A stretch of DNA of 64,000 bases from DAIDKA01 sp963726995. Its GTDB lineage: Bacteria; Pseudomonadota; Gammaproteobacteria; Steroidobacterales; Steroidobacteraceae. The stretch spans positions 1,488,001 to 1,552,000 of the forward strand of contig CAVSEP010000006.1 in assembly GCA_963726995.1 (NCBI GenBank), read 5' to 3'. The notes under the pieces are model-generated. The model worked only from the letters and a program-made list of their open reading frames with translations. It was not told the DNA's origin and made no database searches. Made by a program: the position numbers and the translations under genes. Positions within the stretch are counted from its first letter, which is position 1; each line of letters starts with the position of its first letter. Positions 55,701 to 63,540 of this stretch are shown one piece after another.

Positions 55701-56631
55701 CAGCCTGGGCGGTGCCCAGACCCGTGATCGTGCTGGGGGCCAGCGCCTGGACGTTGGCGGTGCCGAGGTTGCCCAGCACCGTGGCGGACAGCTGTGAGCC
55801 GGCGAGCTTGGCGGCCTCGGCGGTGGTGAAGCTGGTGGAGAGGCTGTTGAGCTGCGAGCTGCTCAGGGCCTGCACCTGCGCGGTGGTCAACAAGGGCAGC
55901 TGAGTGGTGCCGAGGTTGGTGACGCTGGCGATGTCCTTGGTGGAGATGGCCTGCACCTGCGCGGTGCTGAACTCCGCGAGCACCGCGGTGGACAGCGCGG
56001 CAGCCTGGGCGGTGCCCAGACCCGTGATCGTGCTGGGGGCCAGCGCCTGGACGTTGGCGGTGCCGAGGTTGCCCAGCACCGTGGCGGACAGCTGTGAGCC
56101 GGCGAGCTTGGCGGCCTCGGCGGTGGTGAAGCTGGTGGAGAGGCTGTTGAGCTGCGAGCTGCTCAGGGCCTGCACCTGCGCGGTGGTCAACAAGGGCAGC
56201 TGAGTGGTGCCGAGGTTGGTGACGCTGGCGATGTCCTTGGTGGAGATGGCCTGCACCTGCGCGGTGCTGAACTCCGCGAGCACCGCGGTGGTCAGCGCGG
56301 CGGCCTGGGCGGTGCCCAGGCCGGCAATGGCGCTGGGGGCGATCGCTTGGATCTGCGCGGTGTTAAGCGACGACAGAACCGAGGTCGTCAGCTGCGGGGT
56401 GGCAAGATCGCCCGCCAGGGCGCCCAGCACTGCGTTTTGGAGAGCGGCGACAGCAGCCGTGCTGATGGAGACCACATCCTGCGCGGTGATGTACGGAACC
56501 TGGACTGTGGTTAAGCCGGATGCCTGGATGGTGCCCATGGCGGCAAAATCGGTCGGCTTCAGGGACGCAACTTGCGTGGTCGTCAGAGCGCTGATCTGAG
56601 CTGCTGACAGAAGAGAGACGATGGAGCTCAT
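52792..56631 (-). CDS. giant Ser/Thr/Ala-rich protein of eleven 100-residue repeats, probable flagellar-regulon surface protein
   Basis: A 1279-residue protein. About 100 N-terminal and about 80 C-terminal residues are diverged versions of the repeat. Between them lie eleven nearly identical 100-residue units built from smaller pieces of the type LxTAQVQALS. In one unit, 29 of 100 residues are Ser or Thr, five are charged, and Cys, Trp, Tyr, Met, Arg and His are absent. There is no cleavable signal peptide and no membrane span. It sits between fliS and the glycosyltransferases and has a strong FliA-type promoter. A ribosome site (AAAGG) lies seven bases before the ATG. I do not recognise a family. 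Export by the flagellar apparatus and glycosylation by the neighbours are inferences. Confidence 0.8.
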   Translation of the reverse strand: MSSIVSLLSAAQISALTTTQVASLKPTDFAAMGTIQASGLTTVQVPYITAQDVVSISTAAVAALQNAVLGALAGDLATPQLTTSVLSSLNTAQIQAIAPSAIAGLGTAQAAALTTAVLAEFSTAQVQAISTKDIASVTNLGTTQLPLLTTAQVQALSSSQLNSLSTSFTTAEAAKLAGSQLSATVLGNLGTANVQALAPSTITGLGTAQAAALSTAVLAEFSTAQVQAISTKDIASVTNLGTTQLPLLTTAQVQALSSSQLNSLSTSFTTAEAAKLAGSQLSATVLGNLGTANVQALAPSTITGLGTAQAAALSTAVLAEFSTAQVQAISTKDIASVTNLGTTQLPLLTTAQVQALSSSQLNSLSTSFTTAEAAKLAGSQLSATVLGNLGTANVQALAPSTITGLGTAQAAALSTAVLAEFSTAQVQAISTKDIASVTNLGTTQLPLLTTAQVQALSSSQLNSLSTSFTTAEAAKLAGSQLSATVLGNLGTANVQALAPSTITGLGTAQAAALSTAVLAEFSTAQVQAISTKDIASVTNLGTTQLPLLTTAQVQALSSSQLNSLSTSFTTAEAAKLAGSQLSATVLGNLGTANVQALAPSTITGLGTAQAAALTTAVLAEFSTAQVQAISTKDIASVTNLGTTQLPLLTTAQVQALSSSQLNSLSTSFTTAEAAKLAGSQLSATVLGNLGTANVQALAPSTITGLGTAQAAALSTAVLAEFSTAQVQAISTKDIASVTNLGTTQLPLLTTAQVQALSSSQLNSLSTSFTTAEAAKLAGSQLSATVLGNLGTANVQALAPSTITGLGTAQAAALSTAVLAEFSTAQVQAISTKDIASVTNLGTTQLPLLTTAQVQALSSSQLNSLSTSFTTAEAAKLAGSQLSATVLGNLGTANVQALAPSTITGLGTAQAAALTTAVLAEFSTAQVQAISTKDIASVTNLGTTQLPLLTTAQVQALSSSQLNSLSTSFTTAEAAKLAGSQLSATVLGNLGTANVQALAPSTITGLGTAQAAALSTAVLAEFSTAQVQAISTKDIASVTNLGTTQLPLLTTAQVQALSSSQLNSLSTSFTTAEAAKLAGSQLSATVLGNLGTANVQALAPSTITGLGTAQAAALSTAVLAEFSTAQVQAISTKDIASVTNLGTTQLPLLTTAQVQALSSSQLNSLSTSFTTAEAAKLAGSQLSATVLGNLGTANVQALATGAIGVLSTTQAAALTATVLGEFSTAQVQAVTGTDIANLSTTTVHNLATTTLAMLTYTQVSSMTSLEVSQLSSTQIQYLAV
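53041..56340. repeat. tandem array: 11 x 300 bp near-identical repeats
   Basis: The unit of exactly 300 bases (100 codons on the minus strand) repeats eleven times. Units differ at only a few positions: C or T near unit base 55 (synonymous Ser codon), GAC or GTC near base 252 (Ser or Thr codon), and A or G near base 261. The last unit also diverges over its final 20 bases. Units 2-3-4 and 5-6-7 share the same order of variants, giving a 900-base higher-order period. Such uniformity implies recent expansion or active homogenisation. Copy number in the assembly may be unreliable. Confidence 0.95.
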
Positions 56632-56722
56632 GATTTGCCTTTCTTGATTCGAGGCGGCCTAACCGCAATCACCGTTACGTCACATTCGAAGCCGGAACAC
56701 GGGCGAAGCCCGTCTGGCTACC

Positions 56723-56749
56723 TCATCGGCTCAGCGCCGTGAATCCTTA
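56723..56749 (-). promoter_or_regulatory. FliA (sigma-28) promoter for the repeat-protein gene
   Basis: On the minus strand, TAAGGATT (56742-56749), 11 bases, GCCGATGA (56723-56730). The consensus TAAAGTTT-N11-GCCGATAA is matched at 6 and 7 of 8 positions. Transcription would start near 56716, giving an 85-base leader that contains a hairpin (ACGGGC/GCCCGT) and an AAAGG ribosome site before the ATG at 56631. Confidence 0.7.
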
Positions 56750-56892
56750 GGGAAACAGGCCAAAAGGGTGACAAGGGTCACAGGCGATTGCCGTCGACGT
56801 GACATATCGCGCGGGAGGCGTGGCAACGATGAGAATCGAGCGCGGGCCTCGCCGGTCGACTTGCGGTGGACCAGGTCACGCTGCGCCCATTG

Positions 56893-57354
56893 CTACCGTG
56901 TCGGTGCCTGCAGGGGCGATACAGATGCTTGCACTACCGCGGAGTCGCTGGCTCCCGCGCGCACAACCGGTCCGATCGCCACCCATGCTGATCGGATCTC
57001 GCCCAGCAGGCCCAGCACTTCGGCGATCTTTGCGGCATCGCTGTTAAGGTTGCCGAGCATCAGCTGCCGGATCATGTATTCGTACAGGCCATCAAGATTC
57101 TGGGCCAGCGGACCACCCTGGGCCAGGTTGAGACTGCCGCGCAGCTCCGCAATGATGACGACGCAGCTGTGCAGAAGCTTCGACTTGCGGGCCAATTGTT
57201 TATGTTCAATGCAGCTGCGGGCTGCTACCAGGCGCTCCACGGCCGCGTCCAGCAACATCATGACCATGCCATACGGATCCGAACTCGCCACGCCGCCGTG
57301 AATGGCCACCGTGTTGTAGGCCGCGAGCTTGGACTGGCGGGAATTGGGTGTCAC
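56893..57354 (-). CDS. fliS: flagellin export chaperone FliS
   Basis: FliS binds the flagellin C-terminus and keeps it unpolymerised until export. I take the GTG at 57354 as start (MTPNSRQSKLAAYNTVAIHGGVASSDPYGMVMMLLDAAVERL), 153 residues, because it leaves room for the FliA promoter at 57388-57414 and has GGAA nine bases upstream; a TTG at 57372 is the alternative. The AAYNTV..., DPYGMVMMLLDAAVERL and LDGLYEYMIRQLMLGNL segments are FliS signatures. The C-terminal extension after about 125 is Ala/Ser/Val rich. It follows fliD. Confidence 0.9.
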   Translation of the reverse strand: MTPNSRQSKLAAYNTVAIHGGVASSDPYGMVMMLLDAAVERLVAARSCIEHKQLARKSKLLHSCVVIIAELRGSLNLAQGGPLAQNLDGLYEYMIRQLMLGNLNSDAAKIAEVLGLLGEIRSAWVAIGPVVRAGASDSAVVQASVSPLQAPTR

Positions 57355-57387
57355 GTAAGCTGGTTCCGTCAAGGGTCGATACTCCAG

Positions 57388-57414
57388 CTAACGGCGCGCG
57401 CGGCCCGAACTTTA
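57388..57414 (-). promoter_or_regulatory. FliA (sigma-28) promoter for fliS
   Basis: On the minus strand, TAAAGTTC (57407-57414), 11 bases, GCCGTTAG (57388-57395): 7 and 6 matches of 8 to the consensus. It sits just after the fliD stop, so fliS has its own late promoter. Confidence 0.55.
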
Positions 57415-57424
57415 GAACCTGGAC

Positions 57425-58927
57425 CTAGGCGTTCGGCCGGCCCTGCACCGACGGCAGGGTGGCAAACGACTGCGTCAGGTACGAGGAGGTGGTCTGCAGG
57501 GCGGACAGCAGGGTGTTCAGCGCCGAGTACTGCTGCGTCAGACTCGCAGTCAAGGCGTCCATTTGCGTATTCAACGCATTTGTCTGCGCGGATAGGGCGT
57601 TCTCCTGCGCAATCAAGGTCGCGCTATGGGAGGAGATTGACCCGGTCGAGGACAGCTGCTGAGTGATCTGGGAATTCAGCACCGTCGCAATTCCGGAGCT
57701 GGCGCTGAACAGCGCGCTCACCGCCGCCGGGTTTGACGACAGCGCCGCTTGCAGGGTCGTTGAGTTCAGACTCAAGGTTCCGTCGCGTTGCGTCGTGATG
57801 CCCACGCTGGCCAGCGAGTTGTAGGTGCTCGAGCCGGTGTTGACGATGCTGTACAGCGCCGCGCGGACCTGATTCTGGACGCCGGACAACAAGGGATCGC
57901 CCATCATCGGGCCGGCGGTACCGGTCGTGGAATCGAAGCCCCCGAGCGTCGTGAAGGTACCCGCCAGGGCGTTGTAGGCGCTGACGAAGGCGCTGATGTT
58001 GCCTTGTATCGTCGCAGTGTTACTTGACACGCTCAGGGTTGCAGGCGTGTCGGTCGTGACGGCACTCGCACCCGAACCGGTGGTCGTCGTGGTCAGGCCG
58101 GCCAGCGTCAAGGCGACGCCGGACAGCGCTCCGGTGACCGTGTTGCTGGCGCTGGTGTAGGCAATTCCGGAGATACTGAAGTGCGCATCCTGAGCCAGCT
58201 GCGCGGCAGTCTGCGGCATGTAGTTGGCCGTATTGCCCGAGGCGTAGGTGAGTGCCGCCAGGGCGGTGCCACTGTCGGTCTCGGCAACCTGAATGACGTT
58301 TGCCGTTCCGGTCTTCGTCGAGGTCAGCACCAGGTGCGCGCCATCCGTTCCCGTCACCACCGCCGCGGAGATACCCGGATTGCCGGCCGCGGAATTGATG
58401 GCCGTGGCGAGCCCCGACAAGGTGTTGTTGGTGCTGTCGACGCTAAGGCTGAAGCTGGCGACGCCAAGCGACAGTTGCAGTGTGCCGGTGCCGAGGGCGG
58501 CGGTGCTGCCGCCGACAAAGGCGTTGGAGACCAACTGCTCGCCCTGGGCAAGCTGGGTGACCGATACGCTGTAGGAGCCGCTGACGGCACTGCCATCCGC
58601 GCTCGCCGTGAATGCCGACGTATTGCTGCTGTTTGCGGACAGAGAATTGAAGGCGCCGGGCGAGTCCAGGCTGCTCAACGAACTTTGGAAGCTCGACAGG
58701 GCGCTCTTCAGGGTGCCCACCGAGGAGATCTCGGTCGTGACCGTCTGCGTCTGGGCGGAAATCAGCGCATCCTGGGGGGCGCGGGTCGCAGTCACCAGCT
58801 GTGAGACCAGCGAACTGACGTTGATCACCGAACCGCCGGCCGCACCGGCGCTGGAGCTACTGGCTACGGACACCGGTGGGTTCGTCACCGAATTGCTGGT
58901 GGTGTTGTTGGTGCTAACCGTGGCCAT
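57425..58927 (-). CDS. fliD: flagellar filament cap protein FliD
   Basis: FliD forms the cap that inserts flagellin subunits at the filament tip. The 500-residue protein begins with an unstructured Ser/Asn/Thr-rich stretch, then INVSSLVSQLVTATRAPQDALISAQTQTVTTEISSVGTLKSALSSFQSSLSSL, the coiled N-terminal domain (D0-D1). The C-terminal domain has LASVGITTQRDGTLSLNSTTLQAALSSNPAAVSALF and helices with QMDALTASLTQQYSALNTLLSALQ. The IGITT/RDGTL-type motif is the FliD hallmark. No cysteine; Ser/Thr-rich. It lies 105 bases downstream of fliC. Confidence 0.95.
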   Translation of the reverse strand: MATVSTNNTTSNSVTNPPVSVASSSSAGAAGGSVINVSSLVSQLVTATRAPQDALISAQTQTVTTEISSVGTLKSALSSFQSSLSSLDSPGAFNSLSANSSNTSAFTASADGSAVSGSYSVSVTQLAQGEQLVSNAFVGGSTAALGTGTLQLSLGVASFSLSVDSTNNTLSGLATAINSAAGNPGISAAVVTGTDGAHLVLTSTKTGTANVIQVAETDSGTALAALTYASGNTANYMPQTAAQLAQDAHFSISGIAYTSASNTVTGALSGVALTLAGLTTTTTGSGASAVTTDTPATLSVSSNTATIQGNISAFVSAYNALAGTFTTLGGFDSTTGTAGPMMGDPLLSGVQNQVRAALYSIVNTGSSTYNSLASVGITTQRDGTLSLNSTTLQAALSSNPAAVSALFSASSGIATVLNSQITQQLSSTGSISSHSATLIAQENALSAQTNALNTQMDALTASLTQQYSALNTLLSALQTTSSYLTQSFATLPSVQGRPNA

Positions 58928-58950
58928 TTGCGCAATTCTCAGTCAATGAC

Positions 58951-58989
58951 AAAAATGCACTACGGCGGGCGTCTTGCGACGCCCGCCGT
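58951..58989 (-). terminator. rho-independent terminator after fliC
   Basis: A 12-base perfect GC-rich stem (58962-58973 with 58978-58989) with loop TTGC lies between fliC and fliD. On the minus strand the hairpin is followed after five bases by a T tract (58951-58955 in complement), which is suited to ending or attenuating fliC transcripts. Confidence 0.7.
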
Positions 58990-59032
58990 GGTAGGGATCA
59001 CGATCCATTCGGACCTGCCTGCATCACCGCCC

Positions 59033-60259
59033 TTACGGGAGCTTCTGCAGCAGCGTCAGGATGTTCTGCGGGATCGTGTTGGCCTGGGCCACCATCGCCG
59101 TACCAGCCTGCTGCAGGATCTGGGCCTTTGACAGCGCCGAGGTGGCCTGTGCGTAGTCCGTATCCTGAATCGTGCTGCGGGCGCTCGACAGGTTGGTCGA
59201 GTCGGTGTGCAAGCCCGTGATGGCGGCCTGGAAGCGGTTCTGGTAGGCGCCCAACTGCGCGCTCTCCGTGGCCAGCTGCTGCAACGCCTGGTCGACCTGA
59301 ACCAGTACCTGGTTCGAGCTGTCGACCGTCTTCACGTCAGCGGTGTCGATCGTGCCGGGGTTGGCCGACGCCGCAATCACGTTGGCGCCTTCCGTCAGGC
59401 CGAATGTGGCCGCGGTTTCGCCACCGACGTTGCCGGTGCCCGTGCCCTGAGTCGCGGTTGTCGTGATGGTCACAGTCTGGCCGACGGCCGTGCTGCTCAG
59501 ATCGATACCGCCACCGTTGGTGGCGCCGACCGTCGCCACGATACCCGCGGCGCCGACGGCCTGGTTGATGGCCCCGGCAACGCTCTTCAGATCTGTGGCA
59601 ACGTTTCCGGTCAGCGTCACCGAGCCGGTCGTGACTGCGGCGCTGGCGGACCCGCCGGCAGGCGTTACCGTGATGCTGAAGCTCACCGCATCGCTGTTCC
59701 CGCCCGCATACGCGCCGACACCGGCGGTCGCGAGGGTGTTGAGCTGCCCCAGATTGCTGGCAGCGGCGCTGCCGATCGAGGACACGTCGATGGTCTGGCC
59801 GGCATTCGCGCCGACCTGGAACGAGGCGCCCTGGAAGGTGCCGTCGAGCAGGTTCACGCCATTGAACTGAGTCTGCGAGGCGACGCTGTTGATATCCGAC
59901 TTCAGCTGCTGGAACTGCGCGTCAAGGTCGGCGCGGTCCGTGGCGCTGTTGGTCGCATTCAGCGACTGCACGGCCAGGTCACGCATCGTCTGCAGGTCGT
60001 TGACGACTTCCTGCAGGGCGCCCGAGGCCGTCTGGGCCAGCGACACGCCGTCATTGGCGTTGTGCGCGGCCTGGTTGATGCCGTTGATCTGCGAGGTCAT
60101 GCCCTGCACGATCGCGTATCCGGCAGCGTCATCCGCGGCCGTATTGATGCGCAGGCCCGAAGACAACTGCTGCAAAGCGGTGGCCAGCTGGCCGCCCGAG
60201 GCGGTGAGGCTGTTCTGAGCGACAATCGAGCTCAGATTCGTATTAAGGACTAGTGCCAT
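59033..60259 (-). CDS. fliC: flagellin FliC
   Basis: Flagellin, the filament subunit, 408 residues. The conserved N-terminal D0/D1 region MALVLNTNLSSIVAQNSLTASGGQLATALQQLSSGLRINTAADDAAGYAI and C-terminal region NRFQAAITGLHTDSTNLSSARSTIQDTDYAQATSALSKAQILQQAGTAMVAQANTIPQNILTLLQKL are complete. The variable middle (about 160-310) is rich in Thr, Gly, Ser and Ala, and offers many possible O-glycosylation sites. A clear FliA promoter lies 95 bases upstream. A ribosome site AGGAG lies eight bases before the ATG. Confidence 0.98.
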   Translation of the reverse strand: MALVLNTNLSSIVAQNSLTASGGQLATALQQLSSGLRINTAADDAAGYAIVQGMTSQINGINQAAHNANDGVSLAQTASGALQEVVNDLQTMRDLAVQSLNATNSATDRADLDAQFQQLKSDINSVASQTQFNGVNLLDGTFQGASFQVGANAGQTIDVSSIGSAAASNLGQLNTLATAGVGAYAGGNSDAVSFSITVTPAGGSASAAVTTGSVTLTGNVATDLKSVAGAINQAVGAAGIVATVGATNGGGIDLSSTAVGQTVTITTTATQGTGTGNVGGETAATFGLTEGANVIAASANPGTIDTADVKTVDSSNQVLVQVDQALQQLATESAQLGAYQNRFQAAITGLHTDSTNLSSARSTIQDTDYAQATSALSKAQILQQAGTAMVAQANTIPQNILTLLQKLP

Positions 60260-60353
60260 TGTCGTGACTCCTGATGTGTCGTTCAGGCGCCGGACACCAG
60301 TCCGTCGCTCTGTAGTCTGTCGCGGCCGCTAGACCGCTTTCCGTTCAGGTCCT

Positions 60354-60380
60354 GTATCGGTGAAGCCCGCAGCAACTTGA
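60354..60380 (-). promoter_or_regulatory. FliA (sigma-28) promoter for fliC
   Basis: On the minus strand, TCAAGTTG (60373-60380), 11 bases, ACCGATAC (60354-60361): 6 of 8 matches in both boxes, and the TCAAG-N15-CCGATA form is the gammaproteobacterial consensus. It gives a leader of about 88 bases to the fliC ATG at 60259. Confidence 0.75.
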
Positions 60381-60447
60381 GTCCGTGGCTCGACTATCGT
60401 CGATACTGCCAAATGCGTCACAGTTCGGGGAAAGGCCACGGCGGCTC

Positions 60448-61636
60448 CTACTTGATGTAGTTGAACAGTGAAAGGTTGGCGATGGTGGCGTAGGACTCCT
60501 GCGCCGCCTGCAGCGCCAGCCGCTGGGTGCTCAGCTGGGTGGTTGCTGCGGCATAGTCCACGTCTCGCAGCGAACTGACCGCCGCCGTCATGGTGGTCTG
60601 CTGGGTCGCTGCGCTGGTGTTGGCCACCGTGACGGAATTGATCCGCGCGCCCACCGAGGCCTGTACCAGGCCGAAATTGCTGATGGCGCCGTCGATCTGT
60701 TCCAGCGCGGTACCCACCTGGGTCGAGATCTGCGCGGAAGTCAGGCTGGAATTGCTCAGCGTGGAGATCAGGCCGGACAGCGTGCTGAAGGCGCTGGCGG
60801 TGCCCGCCGGCGCCACGGTGAAGGTGTCGCCGGCCGCCGGCGCTCCGGTGACCGTGGTGCTGATGCCATTGAAACTAATGGCCCCGGGGCTGGAATACGT
60901 GCCGCTGGTCACGGTATTGCCGGCACCGTCGGTGACCGTGTAATCGGTCGGATCGGTGAAGGTGATGGTGTAGGTGTCGGGCACCCACTGGGCGGCATTG
61001 ACCACCGTGCCGGGACTGACCGTGGCTGAGCCGGCGTTGCCCGCGCCCACGGCCGTCGTGAACGTGCCGTTGCCGCCGGGAATATTCATGAAGACGCTGG
61101 CTCCGGAATCGCCACTGGAGACGCGCTGGTTCGGGCTGATCTGTACCTGACTGACGCTGGTAGAGCCGTTGTAGGCCACGGAACTTCCCGTCTGCGCGAA
61201 GGGCACCGTGGTGCTGGCTTCGCCGGCAAACAGGTAGTTGCCGTTGGCATCGGTGCTGTTGGCGGTGCCGACGAGCTGCTGCAGCAACTGCTTCAATTGC
61301 GCGGCAATGTCCTGGCGCTGGGATGCGGTCAGTGAGGAATTGTTGGCCTGCACCGCCAGATCGCGCGCGCTTTGCATCACATTGGTGGCATCGGTGAGTG
61401 ACTGCTCCTCGATGGTCAGATTGGAAGTTCAGGGCGCTGCCGTTCGCCTGGTACTGCCGCGAGGCGGAAATCTGTGCATTCAGTTGATTGACCTGGGCCA
61501 TGCCCGCAGGATTGTCGGCCGCAGTCTGCAGCTTCAGGCCGCTCGCCATTTGCGACTGGGTCTGGGCGATCGCCGACTCCAGCGACTGCATCTGGTCGGA
61601 GGCGTTAGTCTGGAATCCGAGAGTTGATACTCGCAT
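60448..61636 (-). CDS. flgL: flagellar hook-filament junction protein FlgL (one frameshift)
   Basis: FlgL joins the hook to the filament. The N-terminal piece MRVSTLGFQTNASDQMQSLESAIAQTQSQMASGLKLQTAADNPAGMAQVNQLN is the FlgL D0-D1 sequence; the C-terminal piece ends DVDYAAATTQLSTQRLALQAAQESYATIANLSLFNYIK, typical of the family. The frame breaks near 61427, where the restored sequence reads ALNF-NLTIEEQSLTDATNVMQSARDLAVQA. Corrected length 395 residues. flgK ends four bases upstream of its start. The gene is probably intact in the organism. Confidence 0.93.
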
Positions 61637-61640
61637 GGGG

Positions 61641-63527
61641 TCAGCCTATTGCCGAAATCAGGGTGCTAAACATGGTGTTGGAAGCCTGGATCAGCTGTGC
61701 GCAAGCCTGATAGGCCTGCTGAAACTTGACCATATTGGCCGCTTCCTCATCCAGGTTGACGCCCGACAAACTGCTGACCGCGGCCGCTGCCGAAGAGTTG
61801 ACGGACTGCTGGGCCTGCGCATTGGCCTGGGCCTGCTGGGTCTGCGCCCCGACCTGGCTCACCAACGAATTGGCTGCACCCTTCAAGGAGAGCGTGCCGC
61901 CATTGAGCGAACTGGCATTGAGCCCATCGATCATGGCGAACAGGTTGGTGTTGTCGCCGGGATTGCCGCTGTTACTGCTGACCGTGAAGCTGTCGCCGCT
62001 GGCCGGTGTACCGCTGATGGAGGTCGTCCAGCCGTCGAGGGCGATAGCCGCCCCCGGGGTGTAGGTAAACGTGGGCCCGACGCCATTGACCTGGTACTGG
62101 TTGGGCGAGCTGAAGACCAGGCTGGTTGTGGTGAGCAGGTTCGGATCGGTCGGATCGGTCACCGTGGCCGGGGCAATGGTGCCGGAACCGGTATTGGCGG
62201 TGACGGAGGCGGTTTGCACGGCGGCCGCTGATGCGATCTGAGAAGGATTCGTCAGCAGCACTGTGAAACCGGCGGCGGCGGTGGCCGTGGGCTGCACCAG
62301 ATAGCTGTCGCCGCTGTTGGCCGTGCCGCTCACCACCATGGAGAGTCCGGCGGCCGTGAAGGGGTTCCCGGCGCTGCCATCTCCGCCCATCGTGACGGTC
62401 TGCTGCGTGGTCTGATCGTACAGCTGCCAGGCGCCGCCGTTGTTGCTCAGCAGGTAGTTATCGGCCGTCAATGCCGACAGATTGGTGCGGGTCGCAGTCA
62501 CCTGCGCCGTACCGGTGTTGAAGGAGGAGCCGACTCACTTGTGCCGCACCGACCGCGAACATGGGCTGTCCCTGAACCCCCGCCTGGGTGAGCCCTGAGG
62601 CCTGCTGCTGGTTGATGATGCTGGCGACGCCCACGCTGATCTGGCCAAGGGCGTTGAGCGCGGGCTGTATGACCTGGGTGCGCACGGCCAGCAGCCCGCC
62701 CAGGGATCCGCCGCTGATGGATCCGGTCACATCCACGGTGCTGCCCGAATTGGAGATTCCCACGTCGAACTGGGTGGGGTTGTACTGGTTCGGTATCGCC
62801 GAAAGGCTCTGCGCCGTGCCCGAATTGACCAGAGCCTGGCCGTTTCCGATGAACACCTGCATCGTTCCGTCACTTTGCAATGCCGTGTTGACCGAGACGT
62901 ACTGGCTGAGCTGATTGACGAGCTGATCGCGCTGGTCAAGCAGACTGTTGGGAGCCCCCGAGGTCGTCGATCCGGAGATCTGGGAATTGAGGTTGGCGAT
63001 GCTGCCGGCCAGGGAATTGATTTCCTGGATATTGCTGCTGATCTGACCTTCGACATTCTGATCCGCGGCCGAGAGCTGACTGGCGTAGCCCTGAACCGAC
63101 TGGGCCAACGTCTGCGCGGCACTCAACACGGCGGTGCCGCTGGCGGGCAGATTCGGCGCATTGGCCAGGGTCTGCAGTGAATTGGTGAAACCCTGCAGCG
63201 GTCGCGGTCAAGCCCGTGCTGGTGTCGCTCAGGACGTTGTCTATCTGAGGCGGCCGTCGTTGCGAAGCTGTTGAAACCGGAATAGCTGCTTTGCGAAGTG
63301 CGCATCTGCCCGGCGAGCAGCTCGCTGTAGTTGCGGGTAACGCTGGTCACGTCCACGCCGTTGCCGAAGCTGCCGACGCTGGTGGTTACGCCCAGCTGCG
63401 GAGTGAAATTGGCGCGCTCGACGCTGTAGCCGGGCGTGGCGACATTCGCGACGTTATTGCTGGTGACGCTCAGCGCCTTCTGGAACGCGAGCAGGCCGGA
63501 GACGCTGTTGAAGAGTACATCAGCCAT
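61641..63527 (-). CDS. flgK: flagellar hook-associated protein FlgK (three frameshifts)
   Basis: FlgK is the first hook-filament junction protein. The start MADVLFNSVSGLLAFQKALSVTSNNVANVATPGYSVERANF is the classical FlgK N-terminus, and the end SGVNLDEEAANMVKFQQAYQACAQLIQASNTMFSTLISAIG the classical C-terminus. Middle sections lie in three frames, with breaks near 63250, 63203 and 62535; restored pieces include QIDNVLSDTSTGLTATA and LQGFTNSLQTLANAPNLPASG. Removing three bases gives about 627 residues, a normal length. The flgJ stop is 13 bases upstream. Confidence 0.92.
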
Positions 63528-63540
63528 TTGCAGTCAACCC

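Noticed and set aside
53041..56340. CRISPR-like regular spacing
   Set aside because: The 300-base units are contiguous, with no short repeat and unique spacer structure, and are coding.
53204..56599. A series of plus-strand open frames of 99 codons, one per 300-base unit, with Cys-rich translations
   Set aside because: They are the reverse shadow of the minus-strand repeat gene, restart at identical positions in each unit, and lack ribosome sites. The minus strand has one continuous 1279-codon frame with the FliA promoter.
56632..56722. Cyclic-di-GMP (GEMM) riboswitch in the leader of the repeat gene
   Set aside because: Some hairpins and a GGTAGCC string are present, but the conserved GGGACGCAAAGCC-type core is missing.
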